Source: an alpha proteobacterium IMCC14465 (GTDB lineage: Bacteria; Pseudomonadota; Alphaproteobacteria; RS24). From it: a stretch of DNA of 64,000 nt. Every line of letters starts with the position of its first letter. Position 1 is the first letter of the stretch. The stretch lies in NCBI GenBank assembly GCA_000293845.2, contig ALYF01000003.1, positions 372,001 to 436,000 on the forward strand, read 5' to 3'. Of this stretch, positions 43,412 to 51,324 are shown piece by piece. Both the position numbers and the translations under genes were made by a program. Below the pieces are notes generated by a model, which did not search any database, had not been told where the DNA came from, and saw only the letters and a list, made by a program, of their open reading frames with translations.

Positions 43412-44173
43412 ATGGATTTGGGATTAAGAGATAAAAATGTCCTTATTACCGGCTCAACTGCCGGTATCGGTCGGCGGATTGCTAATCTTTTTGCGGCTGA
43501 AGGCGCGAATGTTGCAATTTGTTCGCGGACAGAAGAAAGCGTTAAGCTGGCTGTTAAGGAAATGAGCCTGATGGCTGAAGGTCGCATTATTGGCGCGCCA
43601 TGTAACATTAAAGATAAAGAAGATTATGAAAAATGGGTCGCGGATATGGCTGAGGAGCTTGGCGGCGTTGATGTTTTTATCCCGAATGTGTCTGCCGGTG
43701 GTGGCAATGACAGTGAGCGCAACTGGTGGAAGAACTTTGAAGTTGATGTGCTCGGTACTGTGCGCGGCGTAGAGGCCGTCCTACCGTTCATGCAAGAAAC
43801 CGGTGGTGCCATTACCATGATTGGGACAACCGCTGCGGTTGAGACATTCATGGAGCCACAACCTTATAATGCGATGAAAGCGTCCCTGATTACCTACGCC
43901 AAGCAATTATCACAAGCCCATGGAGATACCGGCGTGCGCGTGAATGTTGTTTCGCCTGGCCCGATTTATTTCGATGGCGGTGCGTGGGACATGATCAAAA
44001 TTTCCAATGAAAAGTTTTTCGGCATCACTGAAAAAACACATGCCTTAGGGCGTCTCGGTACACCGGAAGAAGTCGCTAATTGTGTGGTCTTCCTCTCCAG
44101 CCAAGCCGCAAGCTGGGTAACAGGTGTTAATCTTTGTGTCGATGGTGGTTATACGAAAAGGGTTCAGCTCTGA
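43412..44173 (+). CDS. SDR family oxidoreductase (P-N-V-S type, Ser replaced)
   Basis: A 253-residue SDR, paralogue of the gene at 21098: same M-D-L-G-L start, P-N-V-S in place of N-N-A-G, and G-Y-T-K-R-V-Q tail. T-G-S-T-A-G-I-G binds the cofactor and R39 suggests NADP. Y152 and K156 are kept, but the catalytic serine pair is replaced by G-T (residues 138-139), leaving threonine as a possible substitute. It lies 41 bases after the first SDR and one base before the oxygenase start. Confidence 0.88.
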   Translation: MDLGLRDKNVLITGSTAGIGRRIANLFAAEGANVAICSRTEESVKLAVKEMSLMAEGRIIGAPCNIKDKEDYEKWVADMAEELGGVDVFIPNVSAGGGNDSERNWWKNFEVDVLGTVRGVEAVLPFMQETGGAITMIGTTAAVETFMEPQPYNAMKASLITYAKQLSQAHGDTGVRVNVVSPGPIYFDGGAWDMIKISNEKFFGITEKTHALGRLGTPEEVANCVVFLSSQAASWVTGVNLCVDGGYTKRVQL

Positions 44174-44174
44174 T

Positions 44175-45512
44175 ATGAAAGTTCGTCGTCAGCAAAAAAT
44201 TCAGCGTACTACAAAGAAGCAAGGCAAAAACGGCACGCCGGTTGAGGTTGCCCCAAAACCGGAGCTTGGCTCAGCGCTTATCCCAAAAGAACGCTATGTC
44301 AGCCCCGATTATATGGCCCAGGAATGGGAGCATATGTGGAGCAAAGTCTGGCTTATGGCCTGTCGGGATGAGGATTTGCCAGAACCCGGCGACCATTATG
44401 TGACTGAGATTCGGAACGAATCGATTTTGTTGGTTCGCCAAAAAGATAATTCCGTGAAGGCTTTTTATAATGTCTGTCATCACCGCGGCAATCGTTTGGT
44501 TCACAGCTTTGAAAAACCGCAGGAAGCGGCGACATCTTTTAAGTGTAAATATCATGACTGGGAATACGCGATTAATGGCAGCTTTATGGATATTCCTGAT
44601 TTGGAAACTTTCCCTCAAGGCGCCCCGCCTTGTGGTGGTCTGACCGAATTACCCTGCGATAGTTGGGGGTCATTTGTATGGTACAGCCTTAATCAGGATG
44701 TTGAGCCGCTCATGGATTATCTCGGCATTATTCCTGAACATCTTGATCCTTATCATTTTGAACGCATGGTGCTGACCAAAACACTAACGGTTGAATGGGA
44801 TTGCAATTGGAAAGCATCCGTCGATGCCTTTAATGAAAGCTATCATGTTCAGGGGATTCATAAGCAATTGCTTTATTATCTTGATGATTTGGACATCCAG
44901 ATTGACTGTTATGAGAAGCATAATCGTTATCTGATTGCTTTTGGCGTGCTAAGCCCGCGTGTGGTTGCACCCGGTGAAATACCGCCAGCTATTAAGGTGG
45001 TGATGAAAGATGCGGGTATGGACCCGGCTTCTTATGAGGGGTCTGTTCACGATATTCGTCATGCGGTTCAAAAATTCAAAAGGGAAAATGGTCCGTCACA
45101 GGGTAAAGATTATTCAGCCCTGAATGATGACCAGCTTACGGATGATTATCACTATATGATTTTCCCGAACATCACCATGAATGTGCATGCGGATGATTTG
45201 ATGCTTTTCCGTCAGCGTCCGCATCCAGAAGACCCGAATAAGATGCTATTTGATTACTATATGTATGAATTGCCGGATGAAGAATTCGACGCGGAAGAAT
45301 ATCGTCGCCCGCTTCATAAGCAATATAAATATGGTGAGGTTTCTCTTGGGCTTGTGATTAATCAGGACGCCTATAATCTTCCTTTTGTCCAGAAGGGCAT
45401 GCAGAGTGAGGGTTATGAAGGTCTCTGGATTGGTGATCAGGAGTTACGCATCCGCCATTTCCATGACACGCTGGAAAAATATTTGGATTCCGGTGCGGTT
45501 ACTAAAAAATAA
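44175..45512 (+). CDS. Rieske ring-hydroxylating oxygenase alpha subunit
   Basis: A 445-residue oxygenase starting at ATG 44175, one base after the SDR stop. Rieske ligands C101-x-H103 and C124-x2-H127, with a loop between the pairs about four residues longer than in the other oxygenases and D instead of G after the last histidine. Iron ligands H224 and H229 in D-A-F-N-E-S-Y-H-x4-H. A basic N-terminal stretch (residues 1-18) is unusual in this set. The next gene is a VOC protein, probably of the same pathway. Confidence 0.92.
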   Translation: MKVRRQQKIQRTTKKQGKNGTPVEVAPKPELGSALIPKERYVSPDYMAQEWEHMWSKVWLMACRDEDLPEPGDHYVTEIRNESILLVRQKDNSVKAFYNVCHHRGNRLVHSFEKPQEAATSFKCKYHDWEYAINGSFMDIPDLETFPQGAPPCGGLTELPCDSWGSFVWYSLNQDVEPLMDYLGIIPEHLDPYHFERMVLTKTLTVEWDCNWKASVDAFNESYHVQGIHKQLLYYLDDLDIQIDCYEKHNRYLIAFGVLSPRVVAPGEIPPAIKVVMKDAGMDPASYEGSVHDIRHAVQKFKRENGPSQGKDYSALNDDQLTDDYHYMIFPNITMNVHADDLMLFRQRPHPEDPNKMLFDYYMYELPDEEFDAEEYRRPLHKQYKYGEVSLGLVINQDAYNLPFVQKGMQSEGYEGLWIGDQELRIRHFHDTLEKYLDSGAVTKK

Positions 45513-45543
45513 TCCAGCAAAGCTCAGCAAAGGTAAGGTCGCC

Positions 45544-46083
45544 ATGTTTCCCCAGCCTCTTATGAATCATAAAATTATTCAGATGGCTTATGTTGTGCGC
45601 GATATTCGTGAAACGGCCAAGGACTGGCAGGAGACATTTGGCATTGGTCCGTTTTTCTTGCTGGAAGATATTAACATCACGGACCCGCATTACAGGGGAA
45701 AGCCGCAGGCAGTGGATTTCACCGTTGCGGTCTGTCAGACGGGTGATATTCACGTCGAGTTTATCCAGCAGAATTGCGATAGCCCGTCATGTTACCGCGA
45801 TATGTATGCGGCAGGTGAAGAAGGCTTTCACCATGTTGGTATTATTGCGGAAGACTATGAAAAAGAAGTCACGCGTTATACGGATATGGGTTTTGAGGTT
45901 GCTTTTAGCGGTGCGATGGGCCCGATGGATTTTTGCTATGTCGATACGTCGAGCAAAATGGGCTGCATGGTCGAGGTGCTGGAAAACCAGCCTTTTATCA
46001 TTGATTATTTCGATAATCTTCGCAAAGCCTCGGAAAACTGGGATGGTTCTAACCCCATCCGCAGTGCTGCCGAGCTTTTTTAA
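45544..46083 (+). CDS. VOC (glyoxalase/dioxygenase fold) protein
   Basis: A 179-residue protein of the vicinal-oxygen-chelate superfamily. The first module begins I-I-Q-M-A-Y-V-V-R-D-I; the second has F-H-H-V-G-I-I-A and ends with the E-V-L-E strand, giving possible metal ligands. Members include glyoxalases, extradiol dioxygenases and epimerases such as methylmalonyl-CoA epimerase. The longer open frame back to 45385 overlaps the oxygenase and has no support, so ATG 45544 is used. It follows the oxygenase by 31 bases. Confidence 0.82.
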   Translation: MFPQPLMNHKIIQMAYVVRDIRETAKDWQETFGIGPFFLLEDINITDPHYRGKPQAVDFTVAVCQTGDIHVEFIQQNCDSPSCYRDMYAAGEEGFHHVGIIAEDYEKEVTRYTDMGFEVAFSGAMGPMDFCYVDTSSKMGCMVEVLENQPFIIDYFDNLRKASENWDGSNPIRSAAELF

Positions 46084-46114
46084 AAATTAAAACCTCTCGG
46101 GGTGTCATGACCGG

Positions 46115-46429
46115 CTAGCGGTTGAGACCCTTTTTCGGGTCGCCGATAATATCGTAGAAACTCAAATCCATTTCCTCTGCCAGACAATCAACAATATCCG
46201 GCACAATACGGTCATGGAAGTCCGTCGCCATATGATATTCAAAAGCGGCTTCATCCGTGAAGGTTGCGACGCAATAATAGGTATTTGGGTCTTCGCGCGA
46301 CCGAATAAGCTCATAGACTGGTGTTTCCGGTTCTTGAGCATAGGTCAGGTCGCGTAATTCAGTCTGGGCGTTTTCAAACTTTTCCCGTTTTGCGGGGTCA
46401 ATTACAAGTTTGGCAAGAAAGGCTGTCAT
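46115..46429 (-). CDS. ABM-like small protein (dimeric alpha/beta barrel)
   Basis: A 104-residue dimeric alpha-beta-barrel protein. It has a first strand F-L-A-K-L-V-I-D-P, R-E-K-F-E-N-A in the helix, Y-E-L-I-R-S-R-E-D-P-N-T-Y-Y-C-V-A-T-F-T-D-E-A-style central part and an H-M-A-T-D-F-H-D motif. Function could be cofactor-free monooxygenase or ligand binding. It lies 24 bases behind a second small protein of the same fold and probably shares its message. Confidence 0.75.
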   Translation of the reverse strand: MTAFLAKLVIDPAKREKFENAQTELRDLTYAQEPETPVYELIRSREDPNTYYCVATFTDEAAFEYHMATDFHDRIVPDIVDCLAEEMDLSFYDIIGDPKKGLNR

Positions 46430-46453
46430 AAGTTTTTCCTATCAGGTGTCTTC

Positions 46454-46744
46454 TTAGGTAAGTGGGTCAAGATATTCGCGCTCATAGCCCCCGTCGAGAC
46501 ACGGAATCATATCAGCGGCAATTTCTTTAAAATGCTCCGTTTCCTGATGCGCCTGATCATCCGCTTCGGTTTTGAAGCTTTCAATAACGGCAAAACTATT
46601 TTCTTCTCTCAGGCGGAAAAACTTGTACATCAAGCAGTTTGGCTCATGTTCGGCAACGGCCTTTTCCATGCGCTCACAAGCGTCGATAAACTGGTCTATT
46701 TTGTCAGGAAAAACCTTCATGCGTGCGATAAATGTATGCGCCAT
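46454..46744 (-). CDS. ABM-domain small protein
   Basis: A 96-residue ABM-type protein: A-R-M-K-V-F-P-D-K first strand, C-L-M-Y-K-F-F-R-L-R-E-E-N-S-F-A-V-I-E-S-F strand pair and H-Q-E-T-E-H-F motif. ATG 46744 with GGAGGG just before it (on the minus strand) is chosen over the preceding TTG. Together with the gene at 46115 it could form a heterodimer, as tandem ABM genes sometimes do; not shown. Confidence 0.78.
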   Translation of the reverse strand: MAHTFIARMKVFPDKIDQFIDACERMEKAVAEHEPNCLMYKFFRLREENSFAVIESFKTEADDQAHQETEHFKEIAADMIPCLDGGYEREYLDPLT

Positions 46745-46784
46745 CAATAACCCTCCGATATGCGGTGAACATTTTAGATAATTT

Positions 46785-47019
46785 CTACTAGCTACGTTAA
46801 TTTAAATAGAGCGCTGCCACAACTGTTGCAAATATACCACTTAAGGCAGTTACTCCATTGAAAAGACAGAAAACTAGTTAAAATTTTAGAGCTAAGGCGA
46901 TAGGTTCTGAAATACATTGTGTGTGGACTAACAGCGCTAAAACGCTTGGTTAAATTCATGCTCGTTTGTGCATTCATTTGTAATAAATGATCGACCGGGA
47001 TATGCCTTTTGCATATTCC
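46785..47019. promoter_or_regulatory. Intergenic region with dyads between ABM genes and TonB receptor
   Basis: The 301-base divergent region holds GCTAGTAG on the minus strand (46785-46792), 41 bases before the ABM start. Before the receptor are TCATTT-GTAAT-AAATGA (46974-46990) and an imperfect GGATATGC/GCATATTCC hairpin (46998-47019). No gene is seen in it. Confidence 0.35.
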
Positions 47020-47045
47020 ATAAAAACCTTATTTAGGAGGGTATA

Positions 47046-49499
47046 ATGCTACTGGTTCAGAAAATACTCGGTGTCAAATCACCACGTCTTCTGACATCAC
47101 TTTTCGTTGGCATGTCCGTCTTTGCTTCATCTGGTGCTTTCGCGCAGATTGATGAGGTCATTGTGCGTGCGTCGAAACGTGAGACAAATCTGCAGTCAAC
47201 ACCGATTGCAGTTTCAGCTATTCAGGCTGAAGATGTGAATTCATTGGTTGCTAGAGATATTGGTGATGTTGCTGTATTGGCACCAAACTTCTCTGCTGCC
47301 AAAATTACTGGCTTTAATGCTGCTGGTTTCTCTATGCGTGGTGCCGGCCAGACCGATATTATCGTCTATTCAGACCCACAAGTTGGTGTCGCTATTGACG
47401 ACTTCATCGTGCCGCATGTGCAGACACAACTTCTTGATGTCTTTGACATTGAGCAGGTTGAAGTGCTGCGCGGTCCACAGGGTACACTGTTTGGTAAAAA
47501 CACCACAGCAGGTATGGTCACACTCAGAACCAAGCGTCCAGATCTCGAAGAGACAGATGTTAAGTTGAATGTCCGTCTTGCTGAGTATGGTCGCGAGGAA
47601 GTCCGTGTCGCAATCAATTTGCCGATCACAGACAAAATTGCTGTTCGTGCTTCAGGCCTTTTTTCCGAGTCTGACGGTTACTACAAGGCCGGTGGTTATG
47701 TTATGAACGCTCCGGCGATTGATTCAGCAACAAACCAGTTTGTTTCAACTCCAGCAGCAGATGGAACAACAGGTGATGGCCGAAGCCTCGGCGGGGAAGA
47801 TGTGTTCTCAGGTCGTTTCAAGGTTCTGTTTGAAGCAACTGATAATTTGACCGCTCTTTTGCAGTATGAAATTATCCGTGATGATTCCGATGCTGTCCCA
47901 TCCGTCAATGAAACACCGACAGATGTAGATCCAGCTACAGGTTTCACTCGCTTCACATGGGCAGGCCCATTGTTTAACGCACCCGTTCAGTCAGGTGATC
48001 CTTTGAATAATGCGGCTTCCACGGACAGAGACGACAATCTTTTGAATATGTCTCAGGGTCACCAAGTTGATGTTGATGGGCTGTATCTTAATCTTGAATA
48101 CGCTATGGACAAAGGCAATGTGTTCTTCATGGCGGGTACAAGAGAGCAGGACTCACGTCTGCCAAGCACCTATACAGGTGTTAATGGTACGCTTTCATTG
48201 TTTGATGCCAACCGGGCTGACCATCGTGAAACAACTCAATATGAGTTGCGTTATGCATCAGACCTTGGTGGTAATCTTGAATATGTCACTGGTATCTTTA
48301 TGCAGGAAGACGATACGACTTTCTGTGTGACACAGGTTCTTGCTTTCCTTGATTACTTTGCAGCTGTAGATCCTAGCATAGCATTCCCAGGTACTTATAA
48401 TAATAATCCTCTGGTGCTTTGTAATGCTCAGCAACAAGAAGCTCAGGCTGTCTTTATTGATGCTACATATGATGTGAACGACAGACTGACACTGAGTGGT
48501 GGTTTCCGTTACACTGAAGAAGAGAAAGCTTGGATTGGTCGTAACCGTGTTGCTTATCAAACATTGGCGGGTGGTTTCGACCCGACACTGACTGCTGCAT
48601 CAATTGGTGGACCTCTTGCTGCTGCTGACTTCACAACATATTCTGCCGGTGTCCTTGGCACTGAAAAGACGTGGGAAGAAGAAAGCTACCGTTTCACTGC
48701 ATCTTATCAAGTATCTGACGATGTATTCTCATACATCACATATGCCAGAGGCTTTAAGTCAGGTGCGTTTAACGACCAAACAGGTACCGTAGCTGCTCTG
48801 AGTGCTGCCAATATTGCACCTACAAACCCTGAATATGCTGACTCAATCGAGATTGGTCTGAAAACTGACCTCTTCGATAACCAGCTTCGTTTGAACATTG
48901 CCGCGTTTAATGTTGAGTATACAGATGCTCAGCGTCAGATTGCTGCGACATTCGGAAACGATCAGGAAACACGCTTCTTCAACGCTGCTGAAGCCACAGT
49001 GAATGGTATTGAAACTGAATTCACCTATATGCCTGCGAAGGTTCCAGGTTTGACAATTCAGGGTAACTTCTCATTCCAAGATGGTGATTTTGACAAGTTT
49101 GAAGCCGACACCAATTTTGACGGCACAATCGATGTTGACTTCTCAGACCGTCCATTGACCAGAACACCTGAAGTTCAGGCTGCTCTGCAAATCGCCTATG
49201 AAAAAGATTATGGTGATTTGACAAGTCAAGCTGTGATGACAATCTTCCATGAAGATGATCAAGTTAATAACTACTCTGATCTTGGCGAAGCTTATGACAC
49301 GATCCTTGAAAGCAAAACGCTTGTGGATGTGTCCTATGCGTTGATTGATAACAGCAAGGATTACAGTATCCGTGCTTTCGTCAAAAACGTCACGGATGAG
49401 CGTTACCGTGTTTCTTCCCAGCCGGTTGCTAATTTGTGGGTCTTCTCACAATATGGTCCACCACGTACAGCTGGTGTTGAGATGACGTTCGACTTCTAA
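47046..49499 (+). CDS. TonB-dependent outer-membrane receptor
   Basis: An 817-residue receptor. Signal peptide to about residue 34 (G-A-F-A then Q), then TonB-box-like I-D-E-V-I-V-R. Plug segments F-S-M-R-G-A-G and V-E-V-L-R-G-P-Q-G-T-L-F-G-K-N-T are canonical; the barrel ends in M-T-F-D-F, a terminal-phenylalanine outer-membrane signal. AGGAGGG precedes ATG 47046 at good distance. It shares organisation with the receptor at 34077 but is longer and not a recent copy. The ligand is unknown; the neighbouring genes point to a catabolic substrate rather than iron. Confidence 0.95.
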   Translation: MLLVQKILGVKSPRLLTSLFVGMSVFASSGAFAQIDEVIVRASKRETNLQSTPIAVSAIQAEDVNSLVARDIGDVAVLAPNFSAAKITGFNAAGFSMRGAGQTDIIVYSDPQVGVAIDDFIVPHVQTQLLDVFDIEQVEVLRGPQGTLFGKNTTAGMVTLRTKRPDLEETDVKLNVRLAEYGREEVRVAINLPITDKIAVRASGLFSESDGYYKAGGYVMNAPAIDSATNQFVSTPAADGTTGDGRSLGGEDVFSGRFKVLFEATDNLTALLQYEIIRDDSDAVPSVNETPTDVDPATGFTRFTWAGPLFNAPVQSGDPLNNAASTDRDDNLLNMSQGHQVDVDGLYLNLEYAMDKGNVFFMAGTREQDSRLPSTYTGVNGTLSLFDANRADHRETTQYELRYASDLGGNLEYVTGIFMQEDDTTFCVTQVLAFLDYFAAVDPSIAFPGTYNNNPLVLCNAQQQEAQAVFIDATYDVNDRLTLSGGFRYTEEEKAWIGRNRVAYQTLAGGFDPTLTAASIGGPLAAADFTTYSAGVLGTEKTWEEESYRFTASYQVSDDVFSYITYARGFKSGAFNDQTGTVAALSAANIAPTNPEYADSIEIGLKTDLFDNQLRLNIAAFNVEYTDAQRQIAATFGNDQETRFFNAAEATVNGIETEFTYMPAKVPGLTIQGNFSFQDGDFDKFEADTNFDGTIDVDFSDRPLTRTPEVQAALQIAYEKDYGDLTSQAVMTIFHEDDQVNNYSDLGEAYDTILESKTLVDVSYALIDNSKDYSIRAFVKNVTDERYRVSSQPVANLWVFSQYGPPRTAGVEMTFDF

Positions 49500-49518
49500 A
49501 GTCAGCTCATACAAATTT

Positions 49519-49551
49519 AAAGGCCGGTTTCTCGCGAAGCCGGCCTTTTTT
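49519..49551 (+). terminator. Rho-independent terminator of the second TonB receptor gene
   Basis: AAAGGCCGG (49519-49527) pairs with CCGGCCTTT (49540-49548) around a 12-base loop, followed by a T-run. It ends the receptor transcript. Confidence 0.9.
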
Positions 49552-49630
49552 TATACTGTAAAGAAAAGTAGCTATGAATATTTGTGCATACCGATAGACT
49601 AATCAAAAGTGCTTGTTAAAGGAGGATTCC

Positions 49631-50383
49631 ATGTCGGACAGACAATTATTATCAGGTCGTAAAGCAATCGTAACCGGAGGTGCGTCAGGCATTGGCGAGG
49701 CTATTGTAGAGGCCTATGCGCGTGAGGGCGCGCAGGTGCTGGTGGTCGATTTGCCGGAAAGCGCGGTGTCGCAAAATTTTGCAAATATTGAGGGCGTCAC
49801 GCCGCTAGAACAGGATATTACCGAAAAAGACGCCCCGCAAAATATCGTAGCGGCAGCAATGGCGGCGATGGGCGGGTTTGATGTCCTTGTCAATAATGCG
49901 GGTATTTCCATGCCAGATAGTGTTGAAGGTGACGGCGAAGAGCTTTGGGAAAAGACCATGGCGATTAATGTCACCTCTATGTTCCGCATTACCCGCGCGG
50001 CTCTGCCCGAATTAAAAAAATCCGATACGGGTCGCATTATCAATCTCGGCTCCATCATGTCTGATATGGGTGGCCCTAATCTTTTTGTTTATGGCACATC
50101 GAAACATGCTGTTGCCGGTATGACGAAATCTATGGCTGTCGATCTTGGTCAATATGGCATTACGGTAAATTATCTTCAGCCCGGCGCGGTGGTGACAGCT
50201 TTGTCAGCTCCTTATTTTGAGGATGATGATTTCCGTAATTACTGGATTGAGAAAGCCCCTGTCGGGCGTCTCGGTCAGCCGGAAGATGTGGCGCATGCGG
50301 CGGTCTTTTTGGCGCAAAAAGAGAGCCAGTTTATTTCCGGCCTCGGCCTGAATGTCGATGGCGGGGCAATTGTAAAATTCTAA
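49631..50383 (+). CDS. SDR family NAD(P)-dependent dehydrogenase
   Basis: A 250-residue SDR starting at ATG 49631 behind AGGAGG. T-G-G-A-S-G-I-G at 15-22, D40 (NAD likely), N-N-A-G (88-91), S141, Y154 and K158. It resembles the SDR at 20297 over its C-terminal half (Y-x-T-S-K-H, L-Q-P-G-A, K-A-P-V-G-R-L-G-Q-P-E-D). Both of these genes end inside tandem repeats that duplicate the stop codon. Apparently a single-gene transcript. Confidence 0.9.
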   Translation: MSDRQLLSGRKAIVTGGASGIGEAIVEAYAREGAQVLVVDLPESAVSQNFANIEGVTPLEQDITEKDAPQNIVAAAMAAMGGFDVLVNNAGISMPDSVEGDGEELWEKTMAINVTSMFRITRAALPELKKSDTGRIINLGSIMSDMGGPNLFVYGTSKHAVAGMTKSMAVDLGQYGITVNYLQPGAVVTALSAPYFEDDDFRNYWIEKAPVGRLGQPEDVAHAAVFLAQKESQFISGLGLNVDGGAIVKF

Positions 50384-50425
50384 CTGGCATCAAATTCTAA
50401 CTGGCATAAAATTTTAATTGGTGAG
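50375..50425. repeat. Three 17-bp tandem repeats covering an SDR stop codon
   Basis: AAATTCTAACTGGCATC occurs at 50375-50391 and 50392-50408 (last base A), with a degenerate third copy at 50409-50425. The stop codon of the SDR lies in the first copy. Confidence 0.85.
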
Positions 50426-50439
50426 CAATTTAGGGGTGA

Positions 50440-51315
50440 TTATTTAAAGTATTCCGGTTTGCCCATGGGCCAGACCCAGCCATGTTGCGCCATACCGCCA
50501 TCAACTGTGATGACCTCACCGGTAACGAATTTTGAAGAGGGGGCGACGAGATAAATTGTCGTCTCCGCCACATCCCATACATCACCGAAGCGCTTCATCG
50601 GATTGGCTCTATGAAATTCCTGTAAAGCTTCTGGCGGATATTGCGTTACGCCTTCGGTTTCAATCGCGCCAGGGGCGATACAATTCACACGGATATTATG
50701 TTCGGCCCATTCGGTAGAAACAGTTTTCGAAAGATAAATCACACCCGCCCGCGCCGCACAGCTATGTGCTGATTGTGGCATGCCACGCTCCACATAAGCG
50801 GCGATATTGATGATATTGCCCTCTTGTCCAGTGTCGCGCCATTTTTTGGCGGCTTCTTGCATCATCCACCATGTGCCGTTGAGATTGGTATCAACCACGG
50901 CAAGCCAGCCCTTGCGCGAGAAATCAATCGCCGCTTGCGAGAACTGCCCGCCAGCACTGTTAATCAAGGCGTGGATAGTGCCATGGCGGTTAAAAATATC
51001 CGTGATGAAGGTCTCGACATTTTCAGGGTCGCGAATATTCACAAGTGCATATTCGATATCCCGCCCCACATGTTGTTTGATGCCGTCTTTGACTTCTTGC
51101 AGTTTCTCTTCACGTCTTCCGCAAATAACAACTTTGGCACCTAGGCGCGCTGCCAAAAAAGCCATGGCGCGCCCCATGCCGGTTCCTGCGCCTGAAATAA
51201 CAATGGTCTGTCCGTCGAGTAAATCCTCACGATAAACGGTGGAGGCCGTTGCGAGTTCCTCAATGGACATGCCTCCATATTCAGAGGATTGAAGCGGCTG
51301 ATTTTCGTCTGACAT
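50440..51315 (-). CDS. SDR-fold protein of the 2,4-dienoyl-CoA reductase-like type
   Basis: A 291-residue SDR with a 35-residue N-terminal extension before the cofactor motif S-G-A-G-T-G-M-G (41-48). R67/R68 suggest NADPH. The classical Y-x3-K is absent: the text reads H-S-C-A-A-R-A-G near residues 183-190, as in dienoyl-CoA-reductase- and citronellol-type relatives. It may reduce a dienoyl-CoA or carry a different active site. Last gene of the leftward operon oxygenase, HMG-CoA-synthase-like fusion, thiolase, SDR. Confidence 0.85.
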   Translation of the reverse strand: MSDENQPLQSSEYGGMSIEELATASTVYREDLLDGQTIVISGAGTGMGRAMAFLAARLGAKVVICGRREEKLQEVKDGIKQHVGRDIEYALVNIRDPENVETFITDIFNRHGTIHALINSAGGQFSQAAIDFSRKGWLAVVDTNLNGTWWMMQEAAKKWRDTGQEGNIINIAAYVERGMPQSAHSCAARAGVIYLSKTVSTEWAEHNIRVNCIAPGAIETEGVTQYPPEALQEFHRANPMKRFGDVWDVAETTIYLVAPSSKFVTGEVITVDGGMAQHGWVWPMGKPEYFK

Positions 51316-51324
51316 ATAAATATC

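Noticed and set aside
44124-44174. Upstream start of the Rieske oxygenase overlapping the SDR
   Set aside because: ATG 44175 directly after the SDR stop gives a natural coupled start; the extension is only the SDR end read in another frame.
45385-45543. Long N-terminal extension of the VOC protein
   Set aside because: It overlaps the oxygenase gene in another frame, and its residues do not resemble a VOC domain.
46121-46134. Hairpin between the VOC and ABM genes as a terminator
   Set aside because: ACCG/CGGT arms are only four bases long and no T-run follows.
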